Source: SIG673 sp045660565 (GTDB lineage Bacteria > Bacillota > Clostridia > Oscillospirales > CAG-272). Taken from it: 17,989 nucleotides of DNA. Under the pieces are notes generated by a model. The model was not told where the DNA came from. It ran no database searches and saw nothing but the letters and a program-made list of their open reading frames with translations. The DNA lies in assembly GCA_045660565.1 (NCBI GenBank), contig JAZRDX010000090.1, positions 1 to 17,989 on the forward strand, written 5' to 3'. This document shows, piece by piece, positions 1 to 6,066 of the stretch (the first letter of the stretch is position 1; the number at the start of each line of letters is the position of its first letter). Both the position numbers and the translations under genes were made by a program.

Positions 1-360
1 CGCTGTACAGCCGACCTTGAAGCGGCAAACGGCAATCCTCTTGACGGCAGAAAGATAAAGGGAACTATACACTGGCTTTCCGCGTCTCATTCTGACAAGT
101 GCACAGTTAAGCTTTACGAAAAGCTCTTTACCATTGAAAACACCGGAGATATTCCGGAGGATAAGACCTACGACGACTACCTCAATCCCGAATCGGTCGT
201 TACTCTTACCGACTGCATAATAGAGAAGTCTCTTTCCGAGGCTAAGGACGGAGAGCGCTTCCAGTTCGTCCGTACCGGTTACTTCTGCAAGGATACCAAA
301 AACGAAAACACCTTTAACCGTATAGTTACTCTTAAAGACGGCTCGGGTAAGAAGCTTTAA
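1..360 (+). CDS. glnS: Glutaminyl-tRNA synthetase, C-terminal end (partial, 5' end outside window)
   Basis: This is the last 119 codons of an open frame that enters from the left edge and stops with TAA at 358-360. The translated end matches the anticodon-binding beta-barrel domain of bacterial class I glutaminyl-tRNA synthetases: GTIHWLSA near the start, VKLYEKLF, a LNPESVV segment, FQFVRTGYFCKD, and NRIVTLKDG just before the stop. The enzyme charges tRNA-Gln with glutamine in the cytoplasm. Only the anticodon-recognition part is present, so the catalytic HIGH and KMSKS signatures cannot be checked here. GlnRS and GluRS share this fold, but the RTGYFCKD and NRIVTLKD pattern is GlnRS-like. 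The next gene starts 24 bases downstream with no terminator between them, so read-through into metY is likely. Confidence 0.9.
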   Translation, partial: RCTADLEAANGNPLDGRKIKGTIHWLSASHSDKCTVKLYEKLFTIENTGDIPEDKTYDDYLNPESVVTLTDCIIEKSLSEAKDGERFQFVRTGYFCKDTKNENTFNRIVTLKDGSGKKL

Positions 361-384
361 TTAGTTCAGAAAGGAATTTTCAAT

Positions 385-1659
385 ATGAAATTATCAACCA
401 AATGTGTTCAGGAGGGTTACACTCCTAAAAACGGAGAGCCGAGAGTTCTTCCGATAGTTCAAAGCACAACCTTTAAATATGAGTCCTCTGAGCAGATGGG
501 AAATCTTTTTGACTTAAAGGAGTCGGGTTACTTCTACACCCGTCTCGCAAACCCCACCTGCGACGCGGTAGCAAATAAAATAGCCGCGCTTGAGGGCGGT
601 GTAGGCGCGATGCTTACCTCGTCCGGTCAGGCGGCAAGCTTCTATTCTATATTCAATATCTGCTCCGCGGGCGACCACGTGGTAGCGGCGGCAACCATAT
701 ACGGCGGCACCTTCAATCTCTTTTCGGTAACCATGAAAAAGCTTGGTATCGACTTTACCTTCGTTCACCCGGACGACGATGAAGAAACAATCTGCAAGGC
801 GTTTAAGCCGAACACAAAGGCTGTTTTTGCCGAATCTCTCTCCAACCCAGCGCTCATAGTGCTTGATATAGAGAAATTTGCGCGTATTGCCCATAAAAAC
901 GGTGTTCCGCTTATTATCGATAATACCTTCCCGACACCTATAAATCTCCGTCCCTTTGAACACGGAGCTGATATTGTCGTTCATTCCACCACAAAGTATA
1001 TGGACGGACACGCATGCGCGCTCGGTGGAGTAGTTGTAGACGGGGGTAAATTCGACTGGGACGCTTATGCTGATAAGTTCCCCGGTCTTACTACTCCCGA
1101 TGACTCCTACCACGGTCTTACCTATACAAAATCGTTCGGAAAAGCGGCTTACATCACGAAATGTCTCGTACAGCTTATGAGAGACCTCGGCTCAATGCAG
1201 TCTCCCCAGAATGCGTTTCTTCTTAACCTCGGACTTGAAACGCTCCATCTCCGTATGCCGAGACACGTTGAGAACGCTACGGCTGTCGCAAAATTCCTTG
1301 AAGGTAACGAAAACGTCGCGTGGATCAATTATCCCGGACTTCCGTCCAGCAAGTACTATGACCTTGCAAGCAAGTATATGCCCGATGGAACCTGCGGAGT
1401 TATCTGCTTCGGAGTTAAAGGCGGCAGAGAGGCTGCAACAAAGTTTATGGACAGCTTAAAGCTTGCGGCGGTTGTAACCCACGTTGCGGACGCGAGAACC
1501 TGCGTTCTTCACCCCGCATCCACAACCCACAGACAGCTTAGCGACGCACAGCTTATCGACGCAGGCGTAAGCCCCGATCTTATCCGTCTCTCCGTAGGAA
1601 TAGAGGACAAGGACGACATTATAGCCGACATAGAGCAGGCGCTGAGAAACAGTAAGTAA
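385..1659 (+). CDS. metY: O-acetylhomoserine sulfhydrylase (O-acetylhomoserine aminocarboxypropyltransferase)
   Basis: The 424-residue product has the length and layout of Cys/Met-metabolism PLP enzymes of the O-acetylhomoserine sulfhydrylase branch. Visible landmarks are YTRLANPT near residues 51-58, the SSGQAA phosphate-binding turn near residue 79, DNTFPTP with the PLP-ring aspartate D179, and HSTTKYMDGH with the Schiff-base lysine K204. The C-terminal part contains the family LHPASTTHRQL and SVGIED segments. The enzyme makes homocysteine from O-acetylhomoserine and sulfide in the cytoplasm, feeding methionine synthesis. The start ATG is preceded by AAGGAA about eight bases upstream. It sits 24 bases after glnS and ends at a strong terminator (1681-1710). 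Cystathionine gamma-synthase or methionine gamma-lyase are alternatives, but the length over 420 residues and the LHPASTTHRQ block favour MetY. Confidence 0.92.
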   Translation: MKLSTKCVQEGYTPKNGEPRVLPIVQSTTFKYESSEQMGNLFDLKESGYFYTRLANPTCDAVANKIAALEGGVGAMLTSSGQAASFYSIFNICSAGDHVVAAATIYGGTFNLFSVTMKKLGIDFTFVHPDDDEETICKAFKPNTKAVFAESLSNPALIVLDIEKFARIAHKNGVPLIIDNTFPTPINLRPFEHGADIVVHSTTKYMDGHACALGGVVVDGGKFDWDAYADKFPGLTTPDDSYHGLTYTKSFGKAAYITKCLVQLMRDLGSMQSPQNAFLLNLGLETLHLRMPRHVENATAVAKFLEGNENVAWINYPGLPSSKYYDLASKYMPDGTCGVICFGVKGGREAATKFMDSLKLAAVVTHVADARTCVLHPASTTHRQLSDAQLIDAGVSPDLIRLSVGIEDKDDIIADIEQALRNSK

Positions 1660-1680
1660 ACCAACGGTTGAATTAAAAAC

Positions 1681-1710
1681 AGAGCTAACCCGCAGTTGGC
1701 TCTTTTTTAT
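1681..1710 (+). terminator. Intrinsic terminator after metY
   Basis: A 9-bp stem (AGAGCTAAC at 1681-1689 with GTTGGCTCT at 1695-1703, one G-U pair) closes a 5-base loop and runs straight into a T tract at 1703-1708. It ends the glnS-metY transcript. Confidence 0.9.
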
Positions 1711-1833
1711 TGGTTACAACGGATATATTTCCAACATTAAAGCGCTATAATATATTGTTTATGAATTTTTTCCCATCGGTGATTGCCACTTTTGAACCGC
1801 TAAGCAGTTCCCTAATACCATAGTTTCAAACAC

Positions 1834-1865
1834 AAAAAATCGACCGATTTTCATCGGTCGATTTT
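1834..1865 (-). terminator. Intrinsic terminator after the acidic-repeat membrane protein gene
   Basis: A perfect 13-bp stem (1836-1848 with 1853-1865) around a TTTC loop. Read on the minus strand it is followed by TTTTTTG (complement of 1834-1839). It lies 17 bases past the stop codon of the minus-strand gene. The stem is A/T-flanked on both sides and can also act on the plus strand, so it probably stops both converging transcripts. Confidence 0.9.
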
Positions 1866-1882
1866 CGCTATTTACTAAAACG

Positions 1883-3358
1883 TTAAACCTTCTTAATGAG
1901 TCCACGCTCGAGAAGAGCCTCGTTGGTCTCGTAGGGAAGTGCGTAGTCAACGTCCTTAACCTCGGTCTGCTTTACGCCGTTCTTTTCCATCCAGATGGAG
2001 ATAAGCTCGGTTGCATACTTAAGTGCACGGGCGCTGCGAACACGAAGCATCATAGGAGTTTTTGCGTACTTAGCCTTGTCGGATACGTCGGTGTGGTGGT
2101 ACTTGGAAAGGCTGTAATCCTTAGGATCAAGCGCTATGTACATGATAACCGTCTTTCCGCGGATGTTAAGCTTTGCGCAGTGGTTTCTGCCCTTGTTGAA
2201 GGAGTCGAAGAACCAGCTTACTCTCGAGTTAACACCCTTGTAAGAAAGGAGGCAGTTCTTAAGCTGTGAATAGTAGTCCGCGGTTTCCTTTTCAGCCTGA
2301 ATGAGACGGCAGAGGAAGGATGTCTTTAAACGGGAGGAATTACCGGAAAACTTAAATTCGTCGTTAGTTTCCTCGTCGGTTTCCTCGATAACTTCTTCGG
2401 TTATAACCGCTTTGTCGTCAGCTGCTTCTTCAGTTGCTTCTTCGATAACCTCGGATTTTTCTTCGGTTGCTTCTTCGGCAACTTCCTCTACGACCTCGGC
2501 TGCTTCTTCCTCAACCTCTTCGATAGCCTCGGCCTTTTCCTCGGGGGCTTCTTCCTTAACCTCTTCGATAGCCTCGGTCTTTTCCTCGGTAGCTTCTTCC
2601 TTAACTTCTTCGATAGCCTCGGTCTTTTCCTTGGTGGGTTCTGCCTTAACTTCTTCTACTGCCTTAGCTTCCGGAGAGGTTACAACAACCTGAACCTCTT
2701 TGCTTCCGAAAACGGAGCCGTCGGTATCAAGAGCCTTAGCAAAGCGTGCAACCTGATATACGACAAAGCCGAGAACAGCGAGAGCCATTAAAAATACGGT
2801 ATAAGCAAGGATTATTGCTACGAAAATAAGAACTACAATCGCAAGCATTATAAGGAGAACGTAGAGAAGGTTTAAAAGAACTCCGCTGGAGTCTGCGGTT
2901 ATAGTGTTTACCTTTGCGGCTGCAAAGATTATGTAAACGATTACAGCGGCAACTAAAAGGAGAAGTGCATAGTAAACAATGCCGAATAAAACCTTGATTG
3001 CTTTATTATCAGAGCCTTTCTTGCCGTATCTTGATGCCATTGACTTGATAACTGCGCCGGAGAAGATGTTTCCGACAAGCAGAACAAAGCAAGCAACAAA
3101 GAGAGCAACAAATATTATCCATGCATTGAACATTACATTGAACGACTCAATTTTAAAGAAATTAAAGAAGTCTGTAATGTGCTGGTTGTTCAGAAATGTA
3201 AAATAATCATCTCTGATATAGTTTTCCTTGTCAATTATCAGCATAGTAAACAGCGAACACACAAGGAGAGCTGCGGATACTAAGTTTCTGACTGCCTTTG
3301 ACTTGAAAAACGAGAAGAGCATTGCGTATGCGTTAGGACGCTTTTGGATGTTTTCCAT
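1883..3358 (-). CDS. Uncharacterised multi-pass membrane protein with acidic 15-residue repeats
   Basis: I do not recognise a named family. The start is the ATG at 3358, because GAGGTGG (3365-3371) lies six bases upstream; an in-frame GTG at 3373 overlaps that ribosome site and is rejected. The 491-residue product has four or five hydrophobic segments (about residues 24-42, 74-98, 121-147 and a long 158-205 stretch that can hold two helices). Next comes a Glu/Ala/Val-rich linker (about 231-333) built from 15-residue units of the type EEVKEEATEEKTEAI, then a soluble C-terminal domain (about 344-491). That domain carries RVSWFFDSF, KLNIRGKTV, YIALDPKDY and RSARALKYATELI. I recall similar C-terminal modules in other clostridial proteins, but they have no known function. 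It has its own consensus promoter at 3395-3423 and its own terminator, so it is probably monocistronic. Confidence 0.85.
   Translation of the reverse strand: MENIQKRPNAYAMLFSFFKSKAVRNLVSAALLVCSLFTMLIIDKENYIRDDYFTFLNNQHITDFFNFFKIESFNVMFNAWIIFVALFVACFVLLVGNIFSGAVIKSMASRYGKKGSDNKAIKVLFGIVYYALLLLVAAVIVYIIFAAAKVNTITADSSGVLLNLLYVLLIMLAIVVLIFVAIILAYTVFLMALAVLGFVVYQVARFAKALDTDGSVFGSKEVQVVVTSPEAKAVEEVKAEPTKEKTEAIEEVKEEATEEKTEAIEEVKEEAPEEKAEAIEEVEEEAAEVVEEVAEEATEEKSEVIEEATEEAADDKAVITEEVIEETDEETNDEFKFSGNSSRLKTSFLCRLIQAEKETADYYSQLKNCLLSYKGVNSRVSWFFDSFNKGRNHCAKLNIRGKTVIMYIALDPKDYSLSKYHHTDVSDKAKYAKTPMMLRVRSARALKYATELISIWMEKNGVKQTEVKDVDYALPYETNEALLERGLIKKV
2441..2665 (-). repeat. In-frame 45-bp tandem repeat encoding the acidic linker
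   Basis: About five imperfect 45-bp units inside the membrane protein gene encode successive 15-residue segments such as EAIEEVKEEATEEKT and EAIEEVKEEAPEEKA. The middle units are nearly identical at the DNA level, and the outer ones have diverged or lost a few codons. The reverse strand gives a long serine-rich open frame, an artefact of GAA/GAG-rich coding. Confidence 0.8.
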
Positions 3359-3394
3359 AGTTATCCACCTCACAATTTATATTTATTTTATTAA

Positions 3395-3423
3395 ATTATA
3401 GCACATTTTGTCATTATTGTCAA
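3395..3423 (-). promoter_or_regulatory. Consensus sigma-A promoter for the acidic-repeat membrane protein gene
   Basis: On the minus strand, TTGACA (3418-3423) and TATAAT (3395-3400) are separated by exactly 17 bases (3401-3417). The expected transcript start near 3388 leaves a 5' leader of about 30 bases before the ATG at 3358. Confidence 0.88.
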
Positions 3424-3614
3424 TATATTGTTAAATTATTATAAAGCAAAAAATATTAATAAATTGTAAAAAATGGCAAATGGCAATGTTTTAAGGTTGT
3501 GATTTTACGGTGTCGGTATAAGCGGTACAATATTATATTTACGCCCATAGCGAAAATTATATGAATAAAAAACGGAACGCGGTACGGAAACCTTACGTTG
3601 CATTTTTATAAATT

Positions 3615-5123
3615 TTAATAAATGTCTAATTCTTTTAACTTTGATAACCAGTTATCAATATCCTTGTTTGTGATATTTGATAGCGTATTGTATTTTTTTA
3701 TTAGAGAAGGCATTTTGTCTTTTGTGTCAAATACAACCTTGCAATCAAGCTTAATTACATATTCATTTTCATAATCATACGAGTTGTTACCGCTGTCTCT
3801 GCTGTATTTGTTTGTTATTTTGTCAACAGTTAGAGACGTTTTATCGCCGTTTGTTTCAATACTTCCCTTAACCGTGTATTTGTCAGTGTATACATAAGAA
3901 CCATAATATGAGGAATAGCTTTCATAGGAATTTATGTATGAGGCGGTATAGCTATTCTTTTCTTTATCAATTTCTAACGATATTTCAAAACTTTGGTTAT
4001 CATTGTCGCTGATGTTAATATCAACGCTTGTTTTCTTTTTGTTGTTTTCGTTAACCTTGTAGGATGCTTTAAAAAATGGGGTTTCAAGAGATATTTCATT
4101 TGACTTTTCAATGCCTTTTTTTCCGCAATCTAACGAAAATAAGGTTTCTTTATCGATTTTCAGTTCAAGCTTTAAAAGCTTTGAGCTTGTTTTGGGTGTT
4201 GCAATACAGAGAGAGATGGTATCGATATTTTCGCTTATATTATCACACAAATCATCAATGTTGTTTTCGTATTCTTCAAGCGCGTCCTTATATATATCAG
4301 CAAACGATGCATAGTAACTGCCGGTGATTTCATTTGCAAACAAGGTAAGAATTTCATCGTAATTTTCAATAAACCCGCTGATAAGTTCATCAGAGGATAA
4401 GTAATCATAAGTTTCTCTGATAATGTTTTCTATTGCATCGGAGTCAAAAGTAATTGTTATAAGTCTTACTTTGGATTTTGTCCCGTTAATTCTTACATTG
4501 GTTTTTTCTGATGAAAAATCAGCGTTTTCAAATATTATCTCGGATAGGTCAGAAAAAATTTTTTCTAAAATTTCTATTAAAGTGGCATAGGTGCTGTCAT
4601 TTTCCTCCACTTTATCAAGAGTAGAGATGATTTTATCAAAGATTTTACTGTCAATAGCATAATCGGATTTTGAATCAGGCGAAAAAATAGAATTTGAAAG
4701 TTGATCTGCTATATCGCAGTATTTGATGCCGTATGAGCCGCCGATTATTTTGTCTTCAGTAACGTAGGCTTGTTCATTAGACACATATATGTCTACGGAA
4801 AATTTCTCGCCGTTAATTTTTATGTTGGCATCGTTTAACATTACCGCGTTTTGCGAAAAATATATTTTTCCGGAAAGGCTGCTGTTTTTTAAAATATCAT
4901 AATTATTTTCTTTTATGCTTGTAAGTGAGAACTCTAGTGAACCTTTATTAAAAATATCTTGGAAAGGTTTTATCTCGCTTCGTTCCGTAAAATCTTCGGA
5001 TAACTTTTTAAGCGACCGAGCAACGACGAGTTTGGGTGAGTTTGTTACTGCGACCGCAGTTATTGTACCTCCTACGATTACAACGAGAAGAACGGTGATG
5101 ATGATGATAAATTTGTTTTTCAT
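3615..5123 (-). CDS. Uncharacterised exported protein with N-terminal membrane anchor
   Basis: I do not recognise a named family. The start is the ATG at 5123, five bases after GGAGG (5129-5133); an in-frame TTG at 5135 overlaps the ribosome site and is rejected. The 502-residue product begins with two lysines and one hydrophobic helix (about residues 4-26). There is no lipobox cysteine, so it is most likely a signal anchor with the rest outside the cell. The ectodomain is rich in Ser, Asn, Asp, Glu and Lys and in predicted beta segments (GKIYFSQNAVML, KFSVDIYVSNEQAYV, YTASYINSYESYSSYYGSYVY). This pattern suggests a stacked or barrel-like beta fold, as in some envelope substrate-binding or cell-wall proteins, but that is only an inference. 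Codon use is more AT-rich than its neighbours. No promoter is visible between its ribosome site and the terminator at 5145-5183, so expression seems to need read-through of that terminator or a promoter inside the upstream RNA. Confidence 0.82.
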   Translation of the reverse strand: MKNKFIIIITVLLVVIVGGTITAVAVTNSPKLVVARSLKKLSEDFTERSEIKPFQDIFNKGSLEFSLTSIKENNYDILKNSSLSGKIYFSQNAVMLNDANIKINGEKFSVDIYVSNEQAYVTEDKIIGGSYGIKYCDIADQLSNSIFSPDSKSDYAIDSKIFDKIISTLDKVEENDSTYATLIEILEKIFSDLSEIIFENADFSSEKTNVRINGTKSKVRLITITFDSDAIENIIRETYDYLSSDELISGFIENYDEILTLFANEITGSYYASFADIYKDALEEYENNIDDLCDNISENIDTISLCIATPKTSSKLLKLELKIDKETLFSLDCGKKGIEKSNEISLETPFFKASYKVNENNKKKTSVDINISDNDNQSFEISLEIDKEKNSYTASYINSYESYSSYYGSYVYTDKYTVKGSIETNGDKTSLTVDKITNKYSRDSGNNSYDYENEYVIKLDCKVVFDTKDKMPSLIKKYNTLSNITNKDIDNWLSKLKELDIY

Positions 5124-5144
5124 ATTTTCCTCCAAAAATAAAAA

Positions 5145-5183
5145 TTTGATAAAATAAAAATGCGCCGACCAAAGTCAGCGCAT
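5145..5183 (-). terminator. Intrinsic terminator ending the structured RNA, just upstream of the exported-protein gene
   Basis: On the minus strand, ATGCGCTGAC (5183-5174) pairs with GTCGGCGCAT (5169-5160) as a 10-bp stem with one G-U pair and a 4-base loop. TTTTTATTTTAT follows. The ribosome site of the next gene begins only 12 bases beyond this T-rich tail, so it is either the end of a small RNA or an attenuator. Confidence 0.85.
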
Positions 5184-5372
5184 AAAAACGCAAATCTCCA
5201 GTCGTCGCCAAACAAACTATATACAAAATGGGTATAGTTACTATACTATCACAGTGTACGAAATTTGCATTTTATCAAATTTAATACTGTAATAGTATTG
5301 TCAAAAAAAAGGTATATTTATTCCCTAAAATAAAAATTACCCATTTTTTGTATATTTAGTTTGTTTGGCAAC
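5160..5372 (-). ncRNA. Candidate structured small RNA or cis-regulatory leader (unrecognised)
   Basis: About 210 bases lie between a near-consensus promoter (5377-5405) and an intrinsic terminator. The predicted 5' end starts a long helix: the arm at 5338-5372 pairs with the arm at 5204-5234 over 31 base pairs, with only two 2-base A bulges and one G-U pair. The enclosed part (5235-5337) is very AU-rich and holds two small hairpins (5283-5299, AATACT/AGTATT; 5233-5247 region, GTATAG/CTATAC). A second 15-bp pairing (5261-5275 with 5182-5197) would cross the long helix and touch the base of the terminator stem. No open frame with a ribosome site lies inside. It could be a stand-alone stable RNA or a leader controlling the exported-protein gene. 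An alternative is a miniature transposon with 31-bp terminal inverted repeats, but I see no target duplication. I do not recognise a known riboswitch. Confidence 0.55.
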
Positions 5373-5376
5373 GAGT

Positions 5377-5405
5377 ATTATACCACAGATTTTTGAAAAA
5401 GTCAA
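5377..5405 (-). promoter_or_regulatory. Promoter of the structured RNA
   Basis: On the minus strand, TTGACT (5400-5405), a 17-base spacer, and TATAAT (5377-5382). The spacer end and start region (CTGTGGTATAATACTCGTTGCC) closely match the tRNA-Ser promoter 480 bases away. Transcription is expected to begin at the G near 5372 or 5369, exactly at the 5' arm of the long helix. Confidence 0.82.
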
Positions 5406-5512
5406 TAGAAAAAAAGAAAATCAACAGAAAATCTCAAAAAAACGGCGGCGGTCGGTCTCGTCCCCCTCTTGCCGGTTCCCGGCGCTCGTGTTCAAATCCG
5501 GTGAAGTAAAAC

Positions 5513-5542
5513 AAAAAAGCAGTCCGTTTGGACTGCTTTTTT
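5513..5542 (-). terminator. Duplicated terminator hairpin beside the orphan tRNA tail
   Basis: A perfect 13-bp stem, AAAAAAGCAGTCC with GGACTGCTTTTTT, around a GTTT loop. It is the same element that follows the intact tRNA gene, here attached to the truncated tRNA 3' end. Confidence 0.8.
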
Positions 5543-5562
5543 GGCGGAGAAAGAGGGATTTG
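5542..5562 (-). pseudogene. Truncated tRNA-Ser 3' fragment
   Basis: These 21 bases are identical to the 3' end of the tRNA-Ser gene at 5754-5774. They comprise CCA, discriminator G, acceptor 3' strand, T-stem 3' strand and half of the T loop. Upstream of the fragment (5563 onward) the sequence no longer resembles a tRNA. Confidence 0.85.
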
Positions 5563-5654
5563 GTCCTGTTGCCGTTACCGCTTCGCACAAGGCTCTCCGA
5601 TTCGCCTTCTGCTTAGCGACGGCTGCCACTCCTCGTCCTTCCTGCATCCGCCCC
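5563..5654. other. GC-rich spacer between the two repeat copies
   Basis: This 92-base stretch separates the truncated tRNA tail from repeat copy B. It is GC-rich, unlike the AT-rich flanks. Open frames crossing it come from tRNA and repeat sequence and lack ribosome sites. I see no gene in it. Confidence 0.5.
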
Positions 5655-5774
5655 CGGCGGCGGTCGGTCTCGTCCCCCTCTTGCCGGTACCCGGCGCTCG
5701 GTTCAACTCCTTTGCTAATAAAAACAAAAAGCAGTCCGTTTGGACTGCTTTTTTGGCGGAGAAAGAGGGATTTG
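5655..5774 (-). repeat. Repeat copy B: GC-rich module, terminator and tRNA-Ser 3' end
   Basis: The second copy of the 120-base block, overlapping the 3' end of the intact tRNA-Ser gene. Its hairpin at 5683-5695 keeps the GCCGG/CCGGC stem of copy A but has loop TAC instead of TTC. The terminator stem here is 12 bp. Confidence 0.85.
5726..5753 (-). terminator. Intrinsic terminator of tRNA-Ser
   Basis: On the minus strand, directly after the CCA end, a 12-bp stem (5742-5753 with 5726-5737) closes a 4-base loop and is followed by TTTTTG. Confidence 0.88.
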
Positions 5775-5844
5775 AACCCTCGCGCCGGTTATCCCGACCT
5801 ACACCCTTAGCAGGGGCGCCTCTTCACCACTTGAGTACTTCTCC
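5754..5844 (-). tRNA. tRNA-Ser (anticodon GCU)
   Basis: A 91-base cloverleaf on the minus strand. The 7-bp acceptor stem is GGAGAAG with TTTCTCC plus discriminator G and encoded CCA (5754-5756). The D arm is CTC/GAG. The anticodon stem is CGCCC/GGGTG with loop CTGCTAA and anticodon GCT (complement of 5809-5811). The long variable arm has a 5-bp stem (GTCGG/CCGGC), typical of class II tRNAs. The T arm is GAGGG-TTCAAAT-CCCTC. It reads AGC/AGU serine codons. It has its own promoter and terminator. The 3' end is duplicated 212 bases downstream. Confidence 0.96.
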
Positions 5845-5859
5845 GTGATAGCAACAAGT

Positions 5860-5888
5860 ATTATACCACAGTTTTACTGAAAAAGCAA
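5860..5888 (-). promoter_or_regulatory. Promoter of tRNA-Ser
   Basis: On the minus strand, TTGCTT (5883-5888), a 17-base spacer and TATAAT (5860-5865), about 15 bases before the mature tRNA 5' end. It closely resembles the promoter at 5377-5405. Confidence 0.85.
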
Positions 5889-5982
5889 TATTTTTATTAA
5901 AATTAAATTATAAATTTTTTGTGAACTCAGAGACGAGCAGGCTTTTAACAAACAAATTACTAATCAGACGGTAGGAAAAACC

Positions 5983-6011
5983 TTCATATCATATTTTAGT
6001 AACATTAAAAT
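5983..6011 (+). promoter_or_regulatory. Possible promoter for the LtaS-family gene
   Basis: TTCATA (5983-5988) and TAAAAT (6006-6011) with a 17-base spacer. Both hexamers deviate from consensus, so this is a weak call in an AT-rich stretch. I see nothing else in the region between the tRNA promoter and the gene. Confidence 0.3.
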
Positions 6012-6066
6012 TCTTTGTACGGAAATACTTATTAATGTAACCAAATGAAAAAGGAGGAGTTTTCCT

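Larger units (their letters stand above)
5443..5562 (-). repeat. Repeat copy A: GC-rich module, terminator and tRNA-Ser 3' tail
   Basis: This block repeats 5655-5774 at a constant offset of 212 bases. Three parts are shared: a 34-base GC-rich start, a GCCGG-TTC-CCGGC hairpin (5471-5483), and a 13-bp terminator hairpin (5513-5525 with 5530-5542) joined to a copy of the tRNA-Ser 3' end (CCA, acceptor 3' strand, T-stem 3' strand and part of the T loop, 5542-5562). The tRNA similarity stops abruptly inside the T loop. About 25 bases in the middle of the block differ between copies. Confidence 0.85.

Noticed and set aside
514..1113. 199-codon minus-strand open frame inside metY
   Set aside because: It lies fully opposite a confident PLP-enzyme gene, has no ribosome site and no recognisable protein character.
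2301..2693. Serine-rich 130-residue plus-strand open frame
   Set aside because: It is the complement of the GAA/GAG-rich acidic repeat; the Ser/Ala composition is a by-product of that repeat.
3540..3614. Terminator for the exported-protein gene
   Set aside because: There is a T run on the minus strand after GCGTTCCG, but the preceding bases are a direct ACGGAA repeat, not a convincing stem.
5204..5372. Miniature inverted-repeat transposon with 31-bp ends
   Set aside because: No target-site duplication is visible at the outer ends, and the promoter and terminator fit the ends of an RNA better. Kept as an alternative in the ncRNA entry.
5145..5405. 6S RNA or a known riboswitch
   Set aside because: Length and end-pairing recall 6S RNA, but I cannot see the expected central open-promoter-like bubble, and no known riboswitch core motif is recognisable. 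A covariance search would decide.
5365..5848. Overlapping plus-strand open frames with RKRDLNPR/EKEGFEPSRR-like text
   Set aside because: These are translations of the antisense of the tRNA-Ser gene, its duplicated tail and terminators, a well-known kind of spurious gene call.
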